Below are positions 44,970 through 54,340 of a stretch of DNA of 64,000 nucleotides, piece after piece. The translations under genes and the position numbers were made by a program. Source of the DNA: Desulfoluna limicola (GTDB lineage Bacteria; Desulfobacterota; Desulfobacteria; Desulfobacterales; Desulfolunaceae); assembly GCF_021654575.1 (NCBI RefSeq), contig NZ_AP024488.1, forward strand, positions 5,359,501-5,423,500. Direction: 5' to 3'. The notes under the pieces were generated by a model that worked only from the letters and a program-made list of their open reading frames with translations, was not told the DNA's origin and ran no database searches. Position 1 is the stretch's first letter. Every line of letters begins with the position of its first letter.

Positions 44970-45707
44970 ATGACGACATCCATGCGCCATGCGCGTACTG
45001 AGCAGCTTCTTGGAGATGAGGGGCTGGAAAAATTGAAGAAGGCCCACGTGACCCTCTGCGGTCTGGGGGCTGTGGGCTCATTTGCTGCGGAGGCCCTGGC
45101 ACGGGCCGGGGTGGGGCACCTCACCCTGGTGGACTACGACGTGGTGAGCGAGAGCAACATCAACCGCCAGCTCTATGCCCTTACTTCCACCGTGGGCATG
45201 AAAAAATCGGCCGTGGCCGAGGCGCGCATCAAGGACATCAACCCCGATTGCGGGGTGACGGTCTTCGACTGCTTTATCAACGAAGAGACCACCGATACCA
45301 TTCTTGAACGGCCCATGGACGTGGTGGTGGATGCCATCGACAGCCTCTCCTCAAAGGTGTTTCTCATCATCAACGCCCAAGAGCGCGGCATCCCCATCGT
45401 CGCCAGCATGGGCGCCGCAGGCAAGCTCGACGCCAACGCCATCACCTCCGGGGATATCTCCGAAACCCATATCTGCGGTCTGGCCAAAAGCGTCCGAAGG
45501 CGCCTCCACAAAAAAGGCGTCTTCAAAGGCGTCCGCTGTGTCTACTCCACCGAACCTGCGCGCAAAAACCCCTCCACTATGGGCGAAGAACCCACAAACG
45601 ATGGCCACCGCACAGCCCCCGTCCTCGGCAGCATCTCCTACCTCACCGCCATCTTCGGCCTCAAAGTCGCCGGCGAAGCCATTCAGATGATTCTGGAAAA
45701 AGAGTAA
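44970..45707 (+). CDS. tcdA: tRNA threonylcarbamoyladenosine dehydratase TcdA
   Basis: The 245-residue E1-like protein has the nucleotide-binding GLGAVGSFAAEAL, the VDYDVVSESNINRQLYALTSTVGMKKSAVAEARIKDINPD region and AIDSLSSKVFLI, and lacks ThiF/MoeB zinc cysteines at the C-terminus. Its nearest group is TcdA (CsdL), which cyclises t6A to ct6A at position 37 of ANN-reading tRNAs. SRRRLHKKGVFKG near residue 170 is typical of TcdA. ATG at 44970 or 44982; the repeat element's GGAGGC end lies 27 bp upstream. Confidence 0.9.
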   Translation: MTTSMRHARTEQLLGDEGLEKLKKAHVTLCGLGAVGSFAAEALARAGVGHLTLVDYDVVSESNINRQLYALTSTVGMKKSAVAEARIKDINPDCGVTVFDCFINEETTDTILERPMDVVVDAIDSLSSKVFLIINAQERGIPIVASMGAAGKLDANAITSGDISETHICGLAKSVRRRLHKKGVFKGVRCVYSTEPARKNPSTMGEEPTNDGHRTAPVLGSISYLTAIFGLKVAGEAIQMILEKE

Positions 45708-45723
45708 GGGATTAGAAAAGCAT

Positions 45724-46295
45724 GCCTCCGGCGGCCAAGGGCTGAGCCCTTGGATCCCAGGTTCGCGAATGCTCCACCCCTCGTACCTCGGGTTGTCACA
45801 TTCGCTGACGGGCTGCGCCCGTGGACAACGACAACGTTTGCCCAAGCTTCTTCATGCAGCCCGAAGGGCGCTTCATGCCCTTCACGGTTTTTTAAAAATT
45901 AGGTTGTGAAGGTTACACACTTTAGCGTTGTCTTTTATCGGCACAACTCCGGTGGCGGGGGGGAATCCTTTGCACCTTAGGTTCCCTGCGGCCATTATTT
46001 ATGCCGTCTTCCCCGGCTGCCAGGAATGCGATGCCATATGAGCTGTCTGCCCCTTCAGCTGGCACGTCGGTTTTCAAAGGGCCGGGTGACCGGGGATCCA
46101 TATGAGCGTTACGCTTTCATTTGGGGAAGACGAAATCGGGGAGCAGCGCCTTACGCAACAAATGAAACACGCCTCTTCTCAAGAACGGTCGCAGTGCCTC
46201 ACCCTTTGCGCGAATGCCCCGAAAGCGATTGCATCACGGTGACCTTCACGCATTCGCAACCAGCTTTCGAGGTGGCTCACCTCGCCGCCGGAGGC
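45724..46295. repeat. TIR-bounded intergenic element (572 bp)
   Basis: Starts GCCTCCGGCGGCC with CCAAGGGCTGAGCCCTTGG and GTTCGCGAATGC (type B reversed), ends GCGAATGCCCCG, CGCATTCGCAACC, CGAGGTGGCTCACCTCG and CCGCCGGAGGC. The middle 350 bp are not repeated elsewhere in the window. The right end is seven bases from the stop codon of the TolC-type gene at 46303. Confidence 0.85.
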
Positions 46296-46302
46296 ACGCT
46301 TT

Positions 46303-47679
46303 TTAAACACCCTCCCTGACGTAGGGCCTCCCGGTAAGTTTGGTCAGGTTGACCAGGACAAGCCTGCGGGAGAGTTGGGCGGCAAAGAGATCGGCCTCGG
46401 CTTTGGCAAGCTCGGCTTCAGCCTCGATTTTTGCCGTATTGAGCCTGAGGCCGGTGTCATCCAGGTCAGAGGCGAGCTTCAGGGCATTTTTTCGGAACGC
46501 CACCGCCTGGCTGGCGAGGCTCACCAGCTGATCGCTGTACCTTAAATTGGTGACCTCTTTTTTGATCTCCCGTTGGACCTCATTTTTCACCCTCTGATAA
46601 TTCCGCTGGGCCTGATGATGAAGCGCCTGGCGCTGACCCAGGACCGAGTTCTTCTGGCCGAAGTCAAAGATCGTCCAGGAGAGGGAGACCCCGACCGCCC
46701 CGATGTGGTTGTTTACGACGTTAAAATCATGGCCGTAATTGTACAGGGCAAAGAGGTTCATGTCGGGCAGGAACTCTTTCTTGGCGGCATCCACGGCAAG
46801 GGTCGCCTTTTTTAATGTCAGGTCGGCAATGGCCAGCTCATGGTTGGCAGCCAGCGCAGATTCATCATACTGGGCAAGGGTTTGCGCCTTATCGGGCACA
46901 TTCAGGGTGTCATCCAGGAGGGTTTCGGTTTCCAGGGGGCGCCCTGTCAGGTCGTTTAACATATACGTTAAGTTGATGACCTGGTTCTCGATGTCCAGAC
47001 GCTCTTTTTTCCTGTCCAGCAGCGAGGCTTTCAGGCCGCTGATTTCAAGGGGGAGGGCGACCCCGGATTCCAGGGCGTTTTTTGCATCCGAAAGCCTGGC
47101 CTCCTCAAGCTCTATCCGCAGCTCGGCCTCTTTTTTCTGTCGGCCGGCAATGAGGATCCCGTAATAGACCTTCTCCACGGCGTACCGTATGTCTCCCCTG
47201 ACTCTGTCCAGCTCCTCTCCCGCAATTTTTACGTCGGTGCTGGCAATGTCCACGCCGGAATTGATTTTGAGAAGCTGGGTGACCGGTTGGACCACCATGG
47301 CCGTGACATTCACAAAAGAGGTCTCATCGCCCCTGATGGAGATATCGTTGGGCGGGAGGGGAATGGGGATCGGGGGATTCTGCATGGGAGGCGCGATGGA
47401 CCCCTGGCCCAGTTGATAGTCAATGGGGTTGGTCATGCGCGCGCCGGTGCCTAAAGCCACGAGCCTGGGCCAGTAATGGCTGCGCATCTCTTTGAGCTTC
47501 TGCTCTTTCTCTTCGATGCGCGCCTTTGTGATCTCCACGCCCGAGTTTTTCGTCAGGGCAAGGGTGATGGCCTGATCCAGGGTCAGTGTTTCGGCCCCCA
47601 TTGCAGGGGCGGAACTCAGCCCTGCGCAAAGCACCAGAAGCAACAACAGGTTTTTTATTTTAATGAGTCTCTTGTACAT
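46303..47679 (-). CDS. TolC-family outer-membrane efflux channel
   Basis: The 458-residue precursor has a signal peptide (LIKIKNLLLLLVLCAGLSSAPAMG) and the TolC/OEP pattern of two repeats of long coiled helices (ALTKNSGVEITKARIEEKEQKLKEMRSHYWPRL and later ATLAVDAAKKEFLPDMNLFALYNYG with SLSWTIFDFGQKNSVLGQRQ). It gives the outer-membrane exit duct of the RND pump encoded just upstream, starting five bases after that gene's stop. The three genes form one operon on the minus strand. Confidence 0.93.
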   Translation of the reverse strand: MYKRLIKIKNLLLLLVLCAGLSSAPAMGAETLTLDQAITLALTKNSGVEITKARIEEKEQKLKEMRSHYWPRLVALGTGARMTNPIDYQLGQGSIAPPMQNPPIPIPLPPNDISIRGDETSFVNVTAMVVQPVTQLLKINSGVDIASTDVKIAGEELDRVRGDIRYAVEKVYYGILIAGRQKKEAELRIELEEARLSDAKNALESGVALPLEISGLKASLLDRKKERLDIENQVINLTYMLNDLTGRPLETETLLDDTLNVPDKAQTLAQYDESALAANHELAIADLTLKKATLAVDAAKKEFLPDMNLFALYNYGHDFNVVNNHIGAVGVSLSWTIFDFGQKNSVLGQRQALHHQAQRNYQRVKNEVQREIKKEVTNLRYSDQLVSLASQAVAFRKNALKLASDLDDTGLRLNTAKIEAEAELAKAEADLFAAQLSRRLVLVNLTKLTGRPYVREGV

Positions 47680-47684
47680 TCTCT

Positions 47685-50600
47685 TTATCGACTTTCGTAA
47701 GCGTTGCCCATGAGCAACACATAGATCACGGGGATGATGATAAGGGTCATGACCATGGAAAAAATGACCCCCACGGAGAACACACTGGCAAGGGGCGCCC
47801 AGAGCGGCGACCCGGACACGATCATGGGAAGGACCCCCACCGCAGCTGCCATGGAAGTCAGAAAGATCGGCCGGAGTCTTCTCGAACCCGCCAGCATGGC
47901 TGCTTCCCGCCTGTCCAGCTTCTCCTTTTGAACCAGCTCATCGGCATAGTCCACGAGGATAATGGAGTTTCGAATCACGATCCCAACAAGGCTTGTCAGC
48001 CCCACAAAGGCCGTAAACCCGAAGGGGTTGTCTGTGATGATCAGCCCCAGGATGGCGCCGAATAGCGTCAGGGGAATCGCAAGCATGACGATGAACGGCT
48101 CCCGTGAGTTTTTGAACTGGAACAGAAGGATCAGGTAGATCAAAATAACGCTGACAACCAGGGCTTTTGCCATCTGGCTGAAGGTTGAGACCTTGCCTTC
48201 GTATTCCCCGCCATACTCGATGCGGTACCCCGGGGGCAGCTCGAGCTTGTCGATGGCAGGCCGTATCTCGGAAAGAACGTCTGAGGGCAGCAACGTTCCT
48301 TTGGTAAAGGCGCCGACGGTGAGGGTCCTGACCCCGTTTTTGTGGGCTATCTGACCTGTCTGCCACGTCGGGCGAAGCGCTGCCACTTCCCTTATAGGAA
48401 CGCTGCTGCGGGTCACCGGAGAGACAATCTCCATGTTCTTGAGATCGTCAAAATCCTTCCGGGACTCCTTGTTCAGGCGAAGGGTGATGTCGATGGACTC
48501 TTCCCCCTCCAGCATGGAAGATACGGGAAGCCCCGAGAAGCCCGTGGCAACCTGACCTGCGATGATGCCGCTTGTAAATCCAAGCTTGTTGGCTATGGTG
48601 TCGTTGATGTTCAGGCCAAGGTAATAGCTGTCGTACATGTCGGTGTGGACCTGCCTGCTCCCTTTGGCCCCTTTCATGATCTCCTTGACCCGGTTGCCGA
48701 TCTCTTTGAGCTTGTCGGTCTCATAGCCGGTGATGCGAACCTCCACGGGAGCGTCCACCGGAATCCCCTGCTGAAACCCCATCATGTTGACCCTGCCGCC
48801 GGGGACAAGTGCTTCGGCCTTTTTATGGTAGCTGTCGATGAGCTCGCCCACCGCCTCAACCGAGGTGGTGTTCACAAGAAGCAGCCCGTAACTCTCGCGG
48901 GGGAATTTCGGGGCAAAGCTGTAATAGACACGTGGGGGGCTGGTGCCGACAAAGGAGGCGTAATCCGTGATCCGGTCATCTCCGGAGATCAGGTCCTCCA
49001 GTCTTTTTACTGCGGCGTCGGTCACCTCAAGCTTAGTGTTCCGGGCCATGTTGACCTCTATGACAAACTGCGCCCTTTCTGCTGCGGGGAAAAACTTCTG
49101 CCGGACATCCAGCAGCAGAAGCCCACCTGCAACGACCACCAGAATGCCGAAGGTAACGGTTATGCGCGGGTGATTGATGGCTGAGGAGATGGTTTTGTCG
49201 TACACCCTCTGGATCATATCAAGGAAGTTGAAGCCATTTTTGGAGGTGTCTGTTTTCAGCCCTTTTTTTATGAAGGTGTGGCAAAGCAGCGGGGTAATCA
49301 GCATGGCCACGGCAAAGGAGGAGAGAAGGGCGATGAGCACCGTGATGGGCAGGGCATAGATAAAATCACCCACGGACCCTTCAAGAAAAAAGAGCAAGGG
49401 CAGAAACGCCGTGATGATGGCAAGGGTTGCGGTCAACACCGGGACAAAGAGTTCCGAGGCGCTTTTCCAGGCGGCATCCCATGTCGACTCCCCTTCGTCT
49501 AATTTTTCAACGTAGTTGTCGGCAATGACGATGGCGTCGTCCACAACCATGCCGAGAACCACAATCAGCGAGGCAAGGGAGACCTCATGGAGCTCGATGC
49601 CTATCAGGTCGAGCATGGCAAAGGTAACGGCGATGGTGATGGGGATGGCCATGGCCGCAATGGAGGCAACCCGGAAGGGGAGCAGCAGCATGGTCACGAA
49701 AATAACCGCGCCCACGGCGATGAAAAACTCCCGGATAAAATCGTCGATGCTTCTGGCCACAACCTCGGGCTGGTTGTTAATCGTTGTAAAATGAATGTCC
49801 GAGGGAAAGTGCTGCGTGCTTTCGGCAAGTTTTGCCTGGATCCTCTTTCCAAAAGCCACAATGTTGTAGTCAGGCTGCATCTGCAGGGAAAGAATAAGGG
49901 TGTTGTTCTCTTTGCCGTTGATCCTGATTTTGGACGTGGGCTCCTTCATCTCCCGCTTTACGTCCGCCACATCGCGGACCCTTAGAAAGTTGCCTTCGGG
50001 GGAGACAAAAATCTGTTGGTTTTTTACCTGTGCAACAGAGCTGTATAACCCCGATGCATGGATGGGAAGGGTGGAGAGTTCGGTTTCGATATGCCCTGAA
50101 TAGCTGACGGCGTTCTGGGTTTTCAAGACCGTCACCAGCTGCGCCAGGGAGAGCCCGTATTTGGACAGGGCATGGGAATCCGCCGAGACACTGATCTGCT
50201 CATCCTGATACCCGAAAATCGTGATCCTGCCCGTGCCCTTGACGGTTCGTAAGGCGTCTTCCACTCTCTCCAGGTAGGTTTTCAGTTCGTGGTAACTTCG
50301 CTTGTCGGAGTCTATGGAGATAAGAAGGGCCACGGTATCCCCGAAGTCGGAATCGACCACGGGGCCGATCACGCTTGGGGGCAGGCTGAGTTTTTTATAC
50401 TGGGAGAGGCTCAGCTTGAGCTTTGACCAGAACCCTTCGGTGTCCTTTACCCACTCATGCAGGGCAACCGTGATCACCACGTACCCGTCCCGTGTCTCCG
50501 AGGTGGTTTTTTCCTGGTTGACCTCGCCGTAGGAGAAGAGCTGCCTCTCAAGCTTTCGGGTCAGCTGGTTTTCAACCTGCAGCGTGGTGGCGCCGGGGTA

Positions 50601-50750
50601 GAAGGCGACCACAAGGCCTTTGTAAATGGTTATCTTGGGTGTCGCCCTCCTGGGCATGGTCAGGAGGGCTTCAATGCCGATAATGAGTATGATGATACTG
50701 AGGACGGTGACGATATGGTGGTTTTTTAAGGCTGATTTTATAACGTTCAT
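47685..50750 (-). CDS. RND-family efflux transporter (AcrB/MdtB-like)
   Basis: The 1021-residue inner-membrane pump has twelve hydrophobic segments, two large periplasmic domains (about 35-330 and 560-860) and the fourth-helix proton-relay motif VVLGMVVDDAIVIADNYVEK. GLTSLVGIVIRNSIILVDYADELVQKEKL is the matching tenth-eleventh helix region. Sequence style and the periplasmic adaptor point to a multidrug (HAE-like) rather than heavy-metal (CzcA) pump: the metal-binding motifs of HME pumps are not seen. It overlaps the adaptor gene by four bases (ATGA). Substrate unknown. Confidence 0.95.
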   Translation of the reverse strand: MNVIKSALKNHHIVTVLSIIILIIGIEALLTMPRRATPKITIYKGLVVAFYPGATTLQVENQLTRKLERQLFSYGEVNQEKTTSETRDGYVVITVALHEWVKDTEGFWSKLKLSLSQYKKLSLPPSVIGPVVDSDFGDTVALLISIDSDKRSYHELKTYLERVEDALRTVKGTGRITIFGYQDEQISVSADSHALSKYGLSLAQLVTVLKTQNAVSYSGHIETELSTLPIHASGLYSSVAQVKNQQIFVSPEGNFLRVRDVADVKREMKEPTSKIRINGKENNTLILSLQMQPDYNIVAFGKRIQAKLAESTQHFPSDIHFTTINNQPEVVARSIDDFIREFFIAVGAVIFVTMLLLPFRVASIAAMAIPITIAVTFAMLDLIGIELHEVSLASLIVVLGMVVDDAIVIADNYVEKLDEGESTWDAAWKSASELFVPVLTATLAIITAFLPLLFFLEGSVGDFIYALPITVLIALLSSFAVAMLITPLLCHTFIKKGLKTDTSKNGFNFLDMIQRVYDKTISSAINHPRITVTFGILVVVAGGLLLLDVRQKFFPAAERAQFVIEVNMARNTKLEVTDAAVKRLEDLISGDDRITDYASFVGTSPPRVYYSFAPKFPRESYGLLLVNTTSVEAVGELIDSYHKKAEALVPGGRVNMMGFQQGIPVDAPVEVRITGYETDKLKEIGNRVKEIMKGAKGSRQVHTDMYDSYYLGLNINDTIANKLGFTSGIIAGQVATGFSGLPVSSMLEGEESIDITLRLNKESRKDFDDLKNMEIVSPVTRSSVPIREVAALRPTWQTGQIAHKNGVRTLTVGAFTKGTLLPSDVLSEIRPAIDKLELPPGYRIEYGGEYEGKVSTFSQMAKALVVSVILIYLILLFQFKNSREPFIVMLAIPLTLFGAILGLIITDNPFGFTAFVGLTSLVGIVIRNSIILVDYADELVQKEKLDRREAAMLAGSRRLRPIFLTSMAAAVGVLPMIVSGSPLWAPLASVFSVGVIFSMVMTLIIIPVIYVLLMGNAYESR

Positions 50751-51811
50751 TGACCAAGGCCTTCCCGGTTTATCATGACAGCCATTCCGTCGGACAATTT
50801 ATCCTGCCCAGCAGTGACAACCAGGTCCCCCTGGCTTAAACCGGTCTCCACCATCACTTCAGCACCTGCAACAGAGGAGAGGGTGACCCGCTTTCGGGAA
50901 ACGGTTTTGGTTTGCGGATCAACCACAAACACATGAAAAAGGTGGTCGGGGTCCCTTATAATTGCCGCACCGGGGATGGTGAGGACATGGACCTTTTTCT
51001 CGATATCTATCTCGGATAACGCGATCATGCCCGGCCGTATGATCAAACCTGGGTTTGAAAGAACGATGGTTGCCGAGAATGTGCGGGTGAGGGAATCGGC
51101 CACAGGGGAAATCCGGGCGACGGTGCCGTCAAAGGTGCCGGCCTCAAGTGCCGATACCGTCACGCGGGCCTTCTGACCCAACGCCACCAGGTTGATCTCG
51201 GATTCAGGCACCGCCATTCGTGCCTCGACGGTGGATATGTTCACCACCGTAAAACAGGGGTTCCCCTGATCCACAATCTCCCCTGGCTCCACCCGTTTCC
51301 GGGACACAATGCCAGACACAGGGGAGACAAGAACCGTGTCGGCCACCTTCTTTTTATAGATCCGGTAATTCGCCTCGGCCTGCGTCCTGGCTGCGACGAT
51401 CTTGCTGTAGTCACTGGGGGTGATGCTTCCCTTGTTATGGAGCCTCGTCAGGCGGTTATACTCCGATTGAATCTCGGTGTACTTTGCCTCCGCAATCTGC
51501 AACCCGCTCTTGTAGTCCGTCGGGTCAAGGCGGGCCATCACCTGGCCTCTCTCCACAGGGTCACCGACCCGGACAGCGACGTCTTGAATCTTTCCCGCCA
51601 CAAGAAAGCCGACGGTCACGTTTGTTTCAGGGTGTATGGACCCGCTCACCGAGATGGTCCGGTCCGTTTCCACAGCCGTTACCGGCGTCGCGTTGACGGT
51701 CTCAATGTGGGGCTGCTCGTCAGCTTCTTCCTGTGAGCACGCTGCAATAACGAAGGCGCCAAGCAAAAAGAGTATGGATAGCACAACGAAATGTTTTCTT
51801 TTCAGTGTCAT
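50747..51811 (-). CDS. RND periplasmic adaptor, lipoprotein
   Basis: The 354-residue membrane-fusion protein starts MTLKRKHFVVLSILFLLGAFVIAACSQEE, with a lipobox cysteine (AAC), so it is a lipoprotein. GSIHPETNVTVGFLVAGKIQDVAVRVGDPVERGQVMARLDPTDYKSGL is the lipoyl/hairpin start, followed by the helical hairpin (EYNRLTRLHNKGSITPSDYSKIVAARTQAEANYRIYKKK) and the beta-barrel (VSPVSGIVSRKRVEPGEIVDQG). It links the pump and the TolC-type channel. It is the first gene of the operon; a repeat element lies directly upstream. Confidence 0.94.
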   Translation of the reverse strand: MTLKRKHFVVLSILFLLGAFVIAACSQEEADEQPHIETVNATPVTAVETDRTISVSGSIHPETNVTVGFLVAGKIQDVAVRVGDPVERGQVMARLDPTDYKSGLQIAEAKYTEIQSEYNRLTRLHNKGSITPSDYSKIVAARTQAEANYRIYKKKVADTVLVSPVSGIVSRKRVEPGEIVDQGNPCFTVVNISTVEARMAVPESEINLVALGQKARVTVSALEAGTFDGTVARISPVADSLTRTFSATIVLSNPGLIIRPGMIALSEIDIEKKVHVLTIPGAAIIRDPDHLFHVFVVDPQTKTVSRKRVTLSSVAGAEVMVETGLSQGDLVVTAGQDKLSDGMAVMINREGLGQ

Positions 51812-51846
51812 GGTCTTTGTGTCCGAGATGGTCAGTGTCTAAAAGG

Positions 51847-51902
51847 GCCTCCGGCGGCCCTGCCGGGGGCCAAACTTTTGAAAAGTTTGACAAACAGGTT
51901 TT
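51847..51902 (+). repeat. Interspersed repeat, type A
   Basis: GCCTCCGGCGGCCCTGCCGGG, GGCCAAACTTTTG, AAAAGTTTGACAAACAGG; the hairpin AAACTTTTGAAAAGTTT is perfect. It lies in the promoter side of the RND operon. Confidence 0.88.
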
Positions 51903-52961
51903 GTGGGTGAGCCCAATAATATTGGGGTGATGTGTCGTCACCGGTAACCTGAAATCCACTAAAAAAATATGGGTGGTCCTGCGGAGGGCAACGTGTTGCC
52001 TGATCTGAAAGTGTGGGGGTCGACCGACTGTTGTGGGGGGCCCTTGGGTGACGCACAAATCAAAGGCCGCAGAGATGGGTCTGGGGAAGCCTTCTACGCA
52101 AAATCGTTGGGTGACAGGCGTCAAGGCGATCATTGCTGAGGGCAATCATGCCGCTATCCTGACATCACAGCTTTTGTTGAGTGCCGGGCAACAAAATGCC
52201 CTTGCTCTTAAAAAAGCCACACCGGGTATACTTACAAATAGTGTGTTTGGCAAGCTTTGGGATCAAACAACATGTAGTCATGGGCTGGGGCCATAAAAAA
52301 ATGGGGAGGATAGGCACTGTGCTGATATGGCATGTTTTTTTTAGAGGCACGGCCAGTGCGGGTTTCCGGAAGGGTTGGTCGTGCAAGAAGTCAAAAAGAG
52401 TTTCCTCCAGGCGCGCTTCAAAAAAAGCATTGTTTCGTGTGGTCTGACGCTGTTCCTATATAGAGTGGAAGCTTATCAAGGGGGGGCGCGATTTTATGTT
52501 TCATCTTTATTTCCAGTCATGGCGTGCTCTCTGATTTTATTCAATGATCTGTGACACGTCATTCTATGGGATGGGTGGTGTTATTGATTCCCTTGGTCGG
52601 TGCTGTGTTGTTTTTCTCTTGAATCATGGGTTGTTATGGCGTAATTCTGTTCTTGTAAGTGACGGGGTAGAATTGTGGGCCCATCGCAGCTGGTCTCTCT
52701 GACGGGCTTGTTAGGCAATACTGGAAGAATCATTGCCTGCTCTTTTTTGAATGTCGTGAGGGATTGGTGGGGGGGTGAAAGAAGGACTGGGTGTCAGATA
52801 AACGATATATATGGGGAATGCGGGGCAGGATGTATTCCCAGATAAAACATGAATATTGGACAGTTCTGTCCGTACTTACATCTGACAGGGTGTTATGGGT
52901 CAAAAAAGTCCAATAATAATTGTTGCATGGCACACGCAATGGTTCTTTAAAAGGAAAATTT
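51903..52961. other. Long non-coding stretch before the cassette island
   Basis: The roughly 1.06 kb hold no convincing gene: open frames exist but lack ribosome sites and family similarity. Sequence becomes more AT-rich towards the right. TTGTTAGGC at about 52708-52716 resembles the right end of an attC or attI core (GTTRRRY), but its other half was not found. Confidence 0.4.
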
Positions 52962-53258
52962 ATGAAATCACTCAAGTGCCCTCATTGTAATAAAAATGCA
53001 TGTGATATGGGGGAACTTTTTACTTTGCCTTATCCCCTTTTGATTAGTGGTTGGCCATGTATAAAGTGCGGTGAGAGGATTAAATTAAATTGGTTCTTTG
53101 TAAAATTGGGCGTCGTATTAATTATTTGTGTACACATTTTGGGGTCAATAATTCAGAGCAATGGTGCAGATCCATTTGGCTCAAGTCATTTAATTGCAAC
53201 GCCACTCTCTTCTATGTTGCCATTTTTGTTTGGTGTTTCATTGTTTAAAAAAATATGA
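52962..53258 (+). CDS. Small zinc-ribbon membrane protein (cassette gene 1)
   Basis: The 98-residue product starts MKSLKCPHCNKNACDMGELF and continues to PCIKCGERIKLN, two CxxC knuckles that probably bind zinc, followed by two membrane helices (about 44-63 and 79-95). AAAAGGA precedes the ATG. The gene is AT-rich, unlike the chromosome around it, and is followed 17 bp later by an attC-like site, so it looks like an integron gene cassette. The function is unknown. Confidence 0.65.
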   Translation: MKSLKCPHCNKNACDMGELFTLPYPLLISGWPCIKCGERIKLNWFFVKLGVVLIICVHILGSIIQSNGADPFGSSHLIATPLSSMLPFLFGVSLFKKI

Positions 53259-53274
53259 CAATCACAAAAAAGGC

Positions 53275-53316
53275 ATGTAACAATAAAAATAACTCGGACG
53301 TTACAAAGCGTTATAC
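53275..53316 (+). other. attC-like recombination site 1 (short or damaged)
   Basis: GTAACAATAAAAATAACTCG and GACGTTACAAAGCGTTATAC. The TAACAA and ACTCGGACG blocks match those of attC 2, and GCGTTA is the usual right-hand core. Only about 40 bp long: the central hairpin is missing, so it may be a fused or deleted site. Confidence 0.55.
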
Positions 53317-53331
53317 TTCGTAGGAATGTTA

Positions 53332-54054
53332 ATGACCTGTAAAGGATGTGGAAAAACAGATAAATTAATAAAAGCTCATATTATTCCAGAATCGTTCTTT
53401 AGGGGACTTAGAGGTGAAAAAAAACCAATAAAAATTATTTCAAACACCCCTGGTATTTATCCAAAGAGAACACCCGTTGGAGTGTATGATGAAAATATTC
53501 TGTGTAGAGAATGTGAAGATAAGTTTCAAGAAATTGATAATTATGGGCATAAAATCTTAATAGCAAATGAATTGCAACACGAAAAACTATATCAAAATCG
53601 AAAATTAGTCGGATACAAAATTCACAATGTAAATCAGAAGCTTTTGAAATTGTTTTTTATTAGCATATTGTGGAGAGCCTCAATATCAACTCATTATTTC
53701 TATTCAAAGGTTGATTTAGGGAAATTAGAGAATCAAGCCAAAGAGTTGATATGGAATATGCATACTGGAGGTGATGATGATTTTTCATTTGTTTTGTCAA
53801 GGTTCGACGATGATTTAGCAGGAAGAAGTATATTAGATCCTCATAAAGAAAGATGGTTTGGAGTTAATTATTACAGGTTTTATCTGTACGGTTTTACTCT
53901 GTATATTAAGTCGGATTCTCAAAGAACACCGAAGAAATGGCAACAATTTATGCCTATTGATGATAGTTTGATCGTGATTTCAAGAGGTAATATAAAACGA
54001 ACTAAGGAGTATCCTCTAATGGTTCAAACTGCAAATATGAGGCAAAATGCATAA
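53332..54054 (+). CDS. HNH-like zinc protein of unknown function (cassette gene 2)
   Basis: The 240-residue AT-rich gene encodes CKGCGKTDKLIKAHIIPESFF near the start and ILCRECEDKFQEIDNY about 45 residues on. The CxxC...AHIIP...CxxC layout is that of degenerate HNH/zinc-finger nuclease-like domains; the rest is helical and hydrophilic with no family I recognise. AGGA lies six bases before the ATG at 53332 (53326 is in frame too). Its tail overlaps the left end of an attC-like site, typical for compact integron cassettes. A nuclease, toxin or defence role is speculation only. Confidence 0.7.
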   Translation: MTCKGCGKTDKLIKAHIIPESFFRGLRGEKKPIKIISNTPGIYPKRTPVGVYDENILCRECEDKFQEIDNYGHKILIANELQHEKLYQNRKLVGYKIHNVNQKLLKLFFISILWRASISTHYFYSKVDLGKLENQAKELIWNMHTGGDDDFSFVLSRFDDDLAGRSILDPHKERWFGVNYYRFYLYGFTLYIKSDSQRTPKKWQQFMPIDDSLIVISRGNIKRTKEYPLMVQTANMRQNA

Positions 54055-54142
54055 CAATAAAAAAAACTCGGACGTCTCAAAGCTGCTCCGCTCGTTCCTC
54101 TCGCTCTGCAACTTTGCGACGCCGGTTGTTTAAGCGTTGAGC
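54049..54142 (+). other. attC site 2 of an integron-type cassette
   Basis: ATAACAA at the left, ACTCGGACG, a central imperfect stem (CAAAGCTGC with GCAACTTTG), GACGCCGGTTGTT and the right core GCGTTGAGC (GTTRRRY). Length and order are those of a complete attC, about 94 bp. Confidence 0.8.
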
Positions 54143-54340
54143 CTGTATAATAAGTCGATTTGTCGAAAAATGTTCCTCAATCATCGCGGGTACATTAAAT
54201 TTTGACCAAGTTGTGGTCGAAAACTCTGTCATATTTTATACAGCTGGCCGTTTTTAAAGTAAATTTAGACCTAAAATTTGACACAAAATTTCACCGAGGA
54301 CTTATTCTACAGCCTCGTTATATGCCCAAAAGGACCCCCC

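Noticed and set aside
49587-49985. Open frames antisense to the RND pump gene
   Set aside because: They mirror a clear RND transporter and have low-complexity, His/Asp-rich translations typical of antisense frames.
52033-52296. 87-codon open frame in the non-coding kilobase
   Set aside because: No start signal, no family similarity and no conservation argument available.
52700-52720. attI or attC site at TTGTTAGGC
   Set aside because: Only the right-hand core is visible; the left core and stem were not found, so it is not listed as a site.
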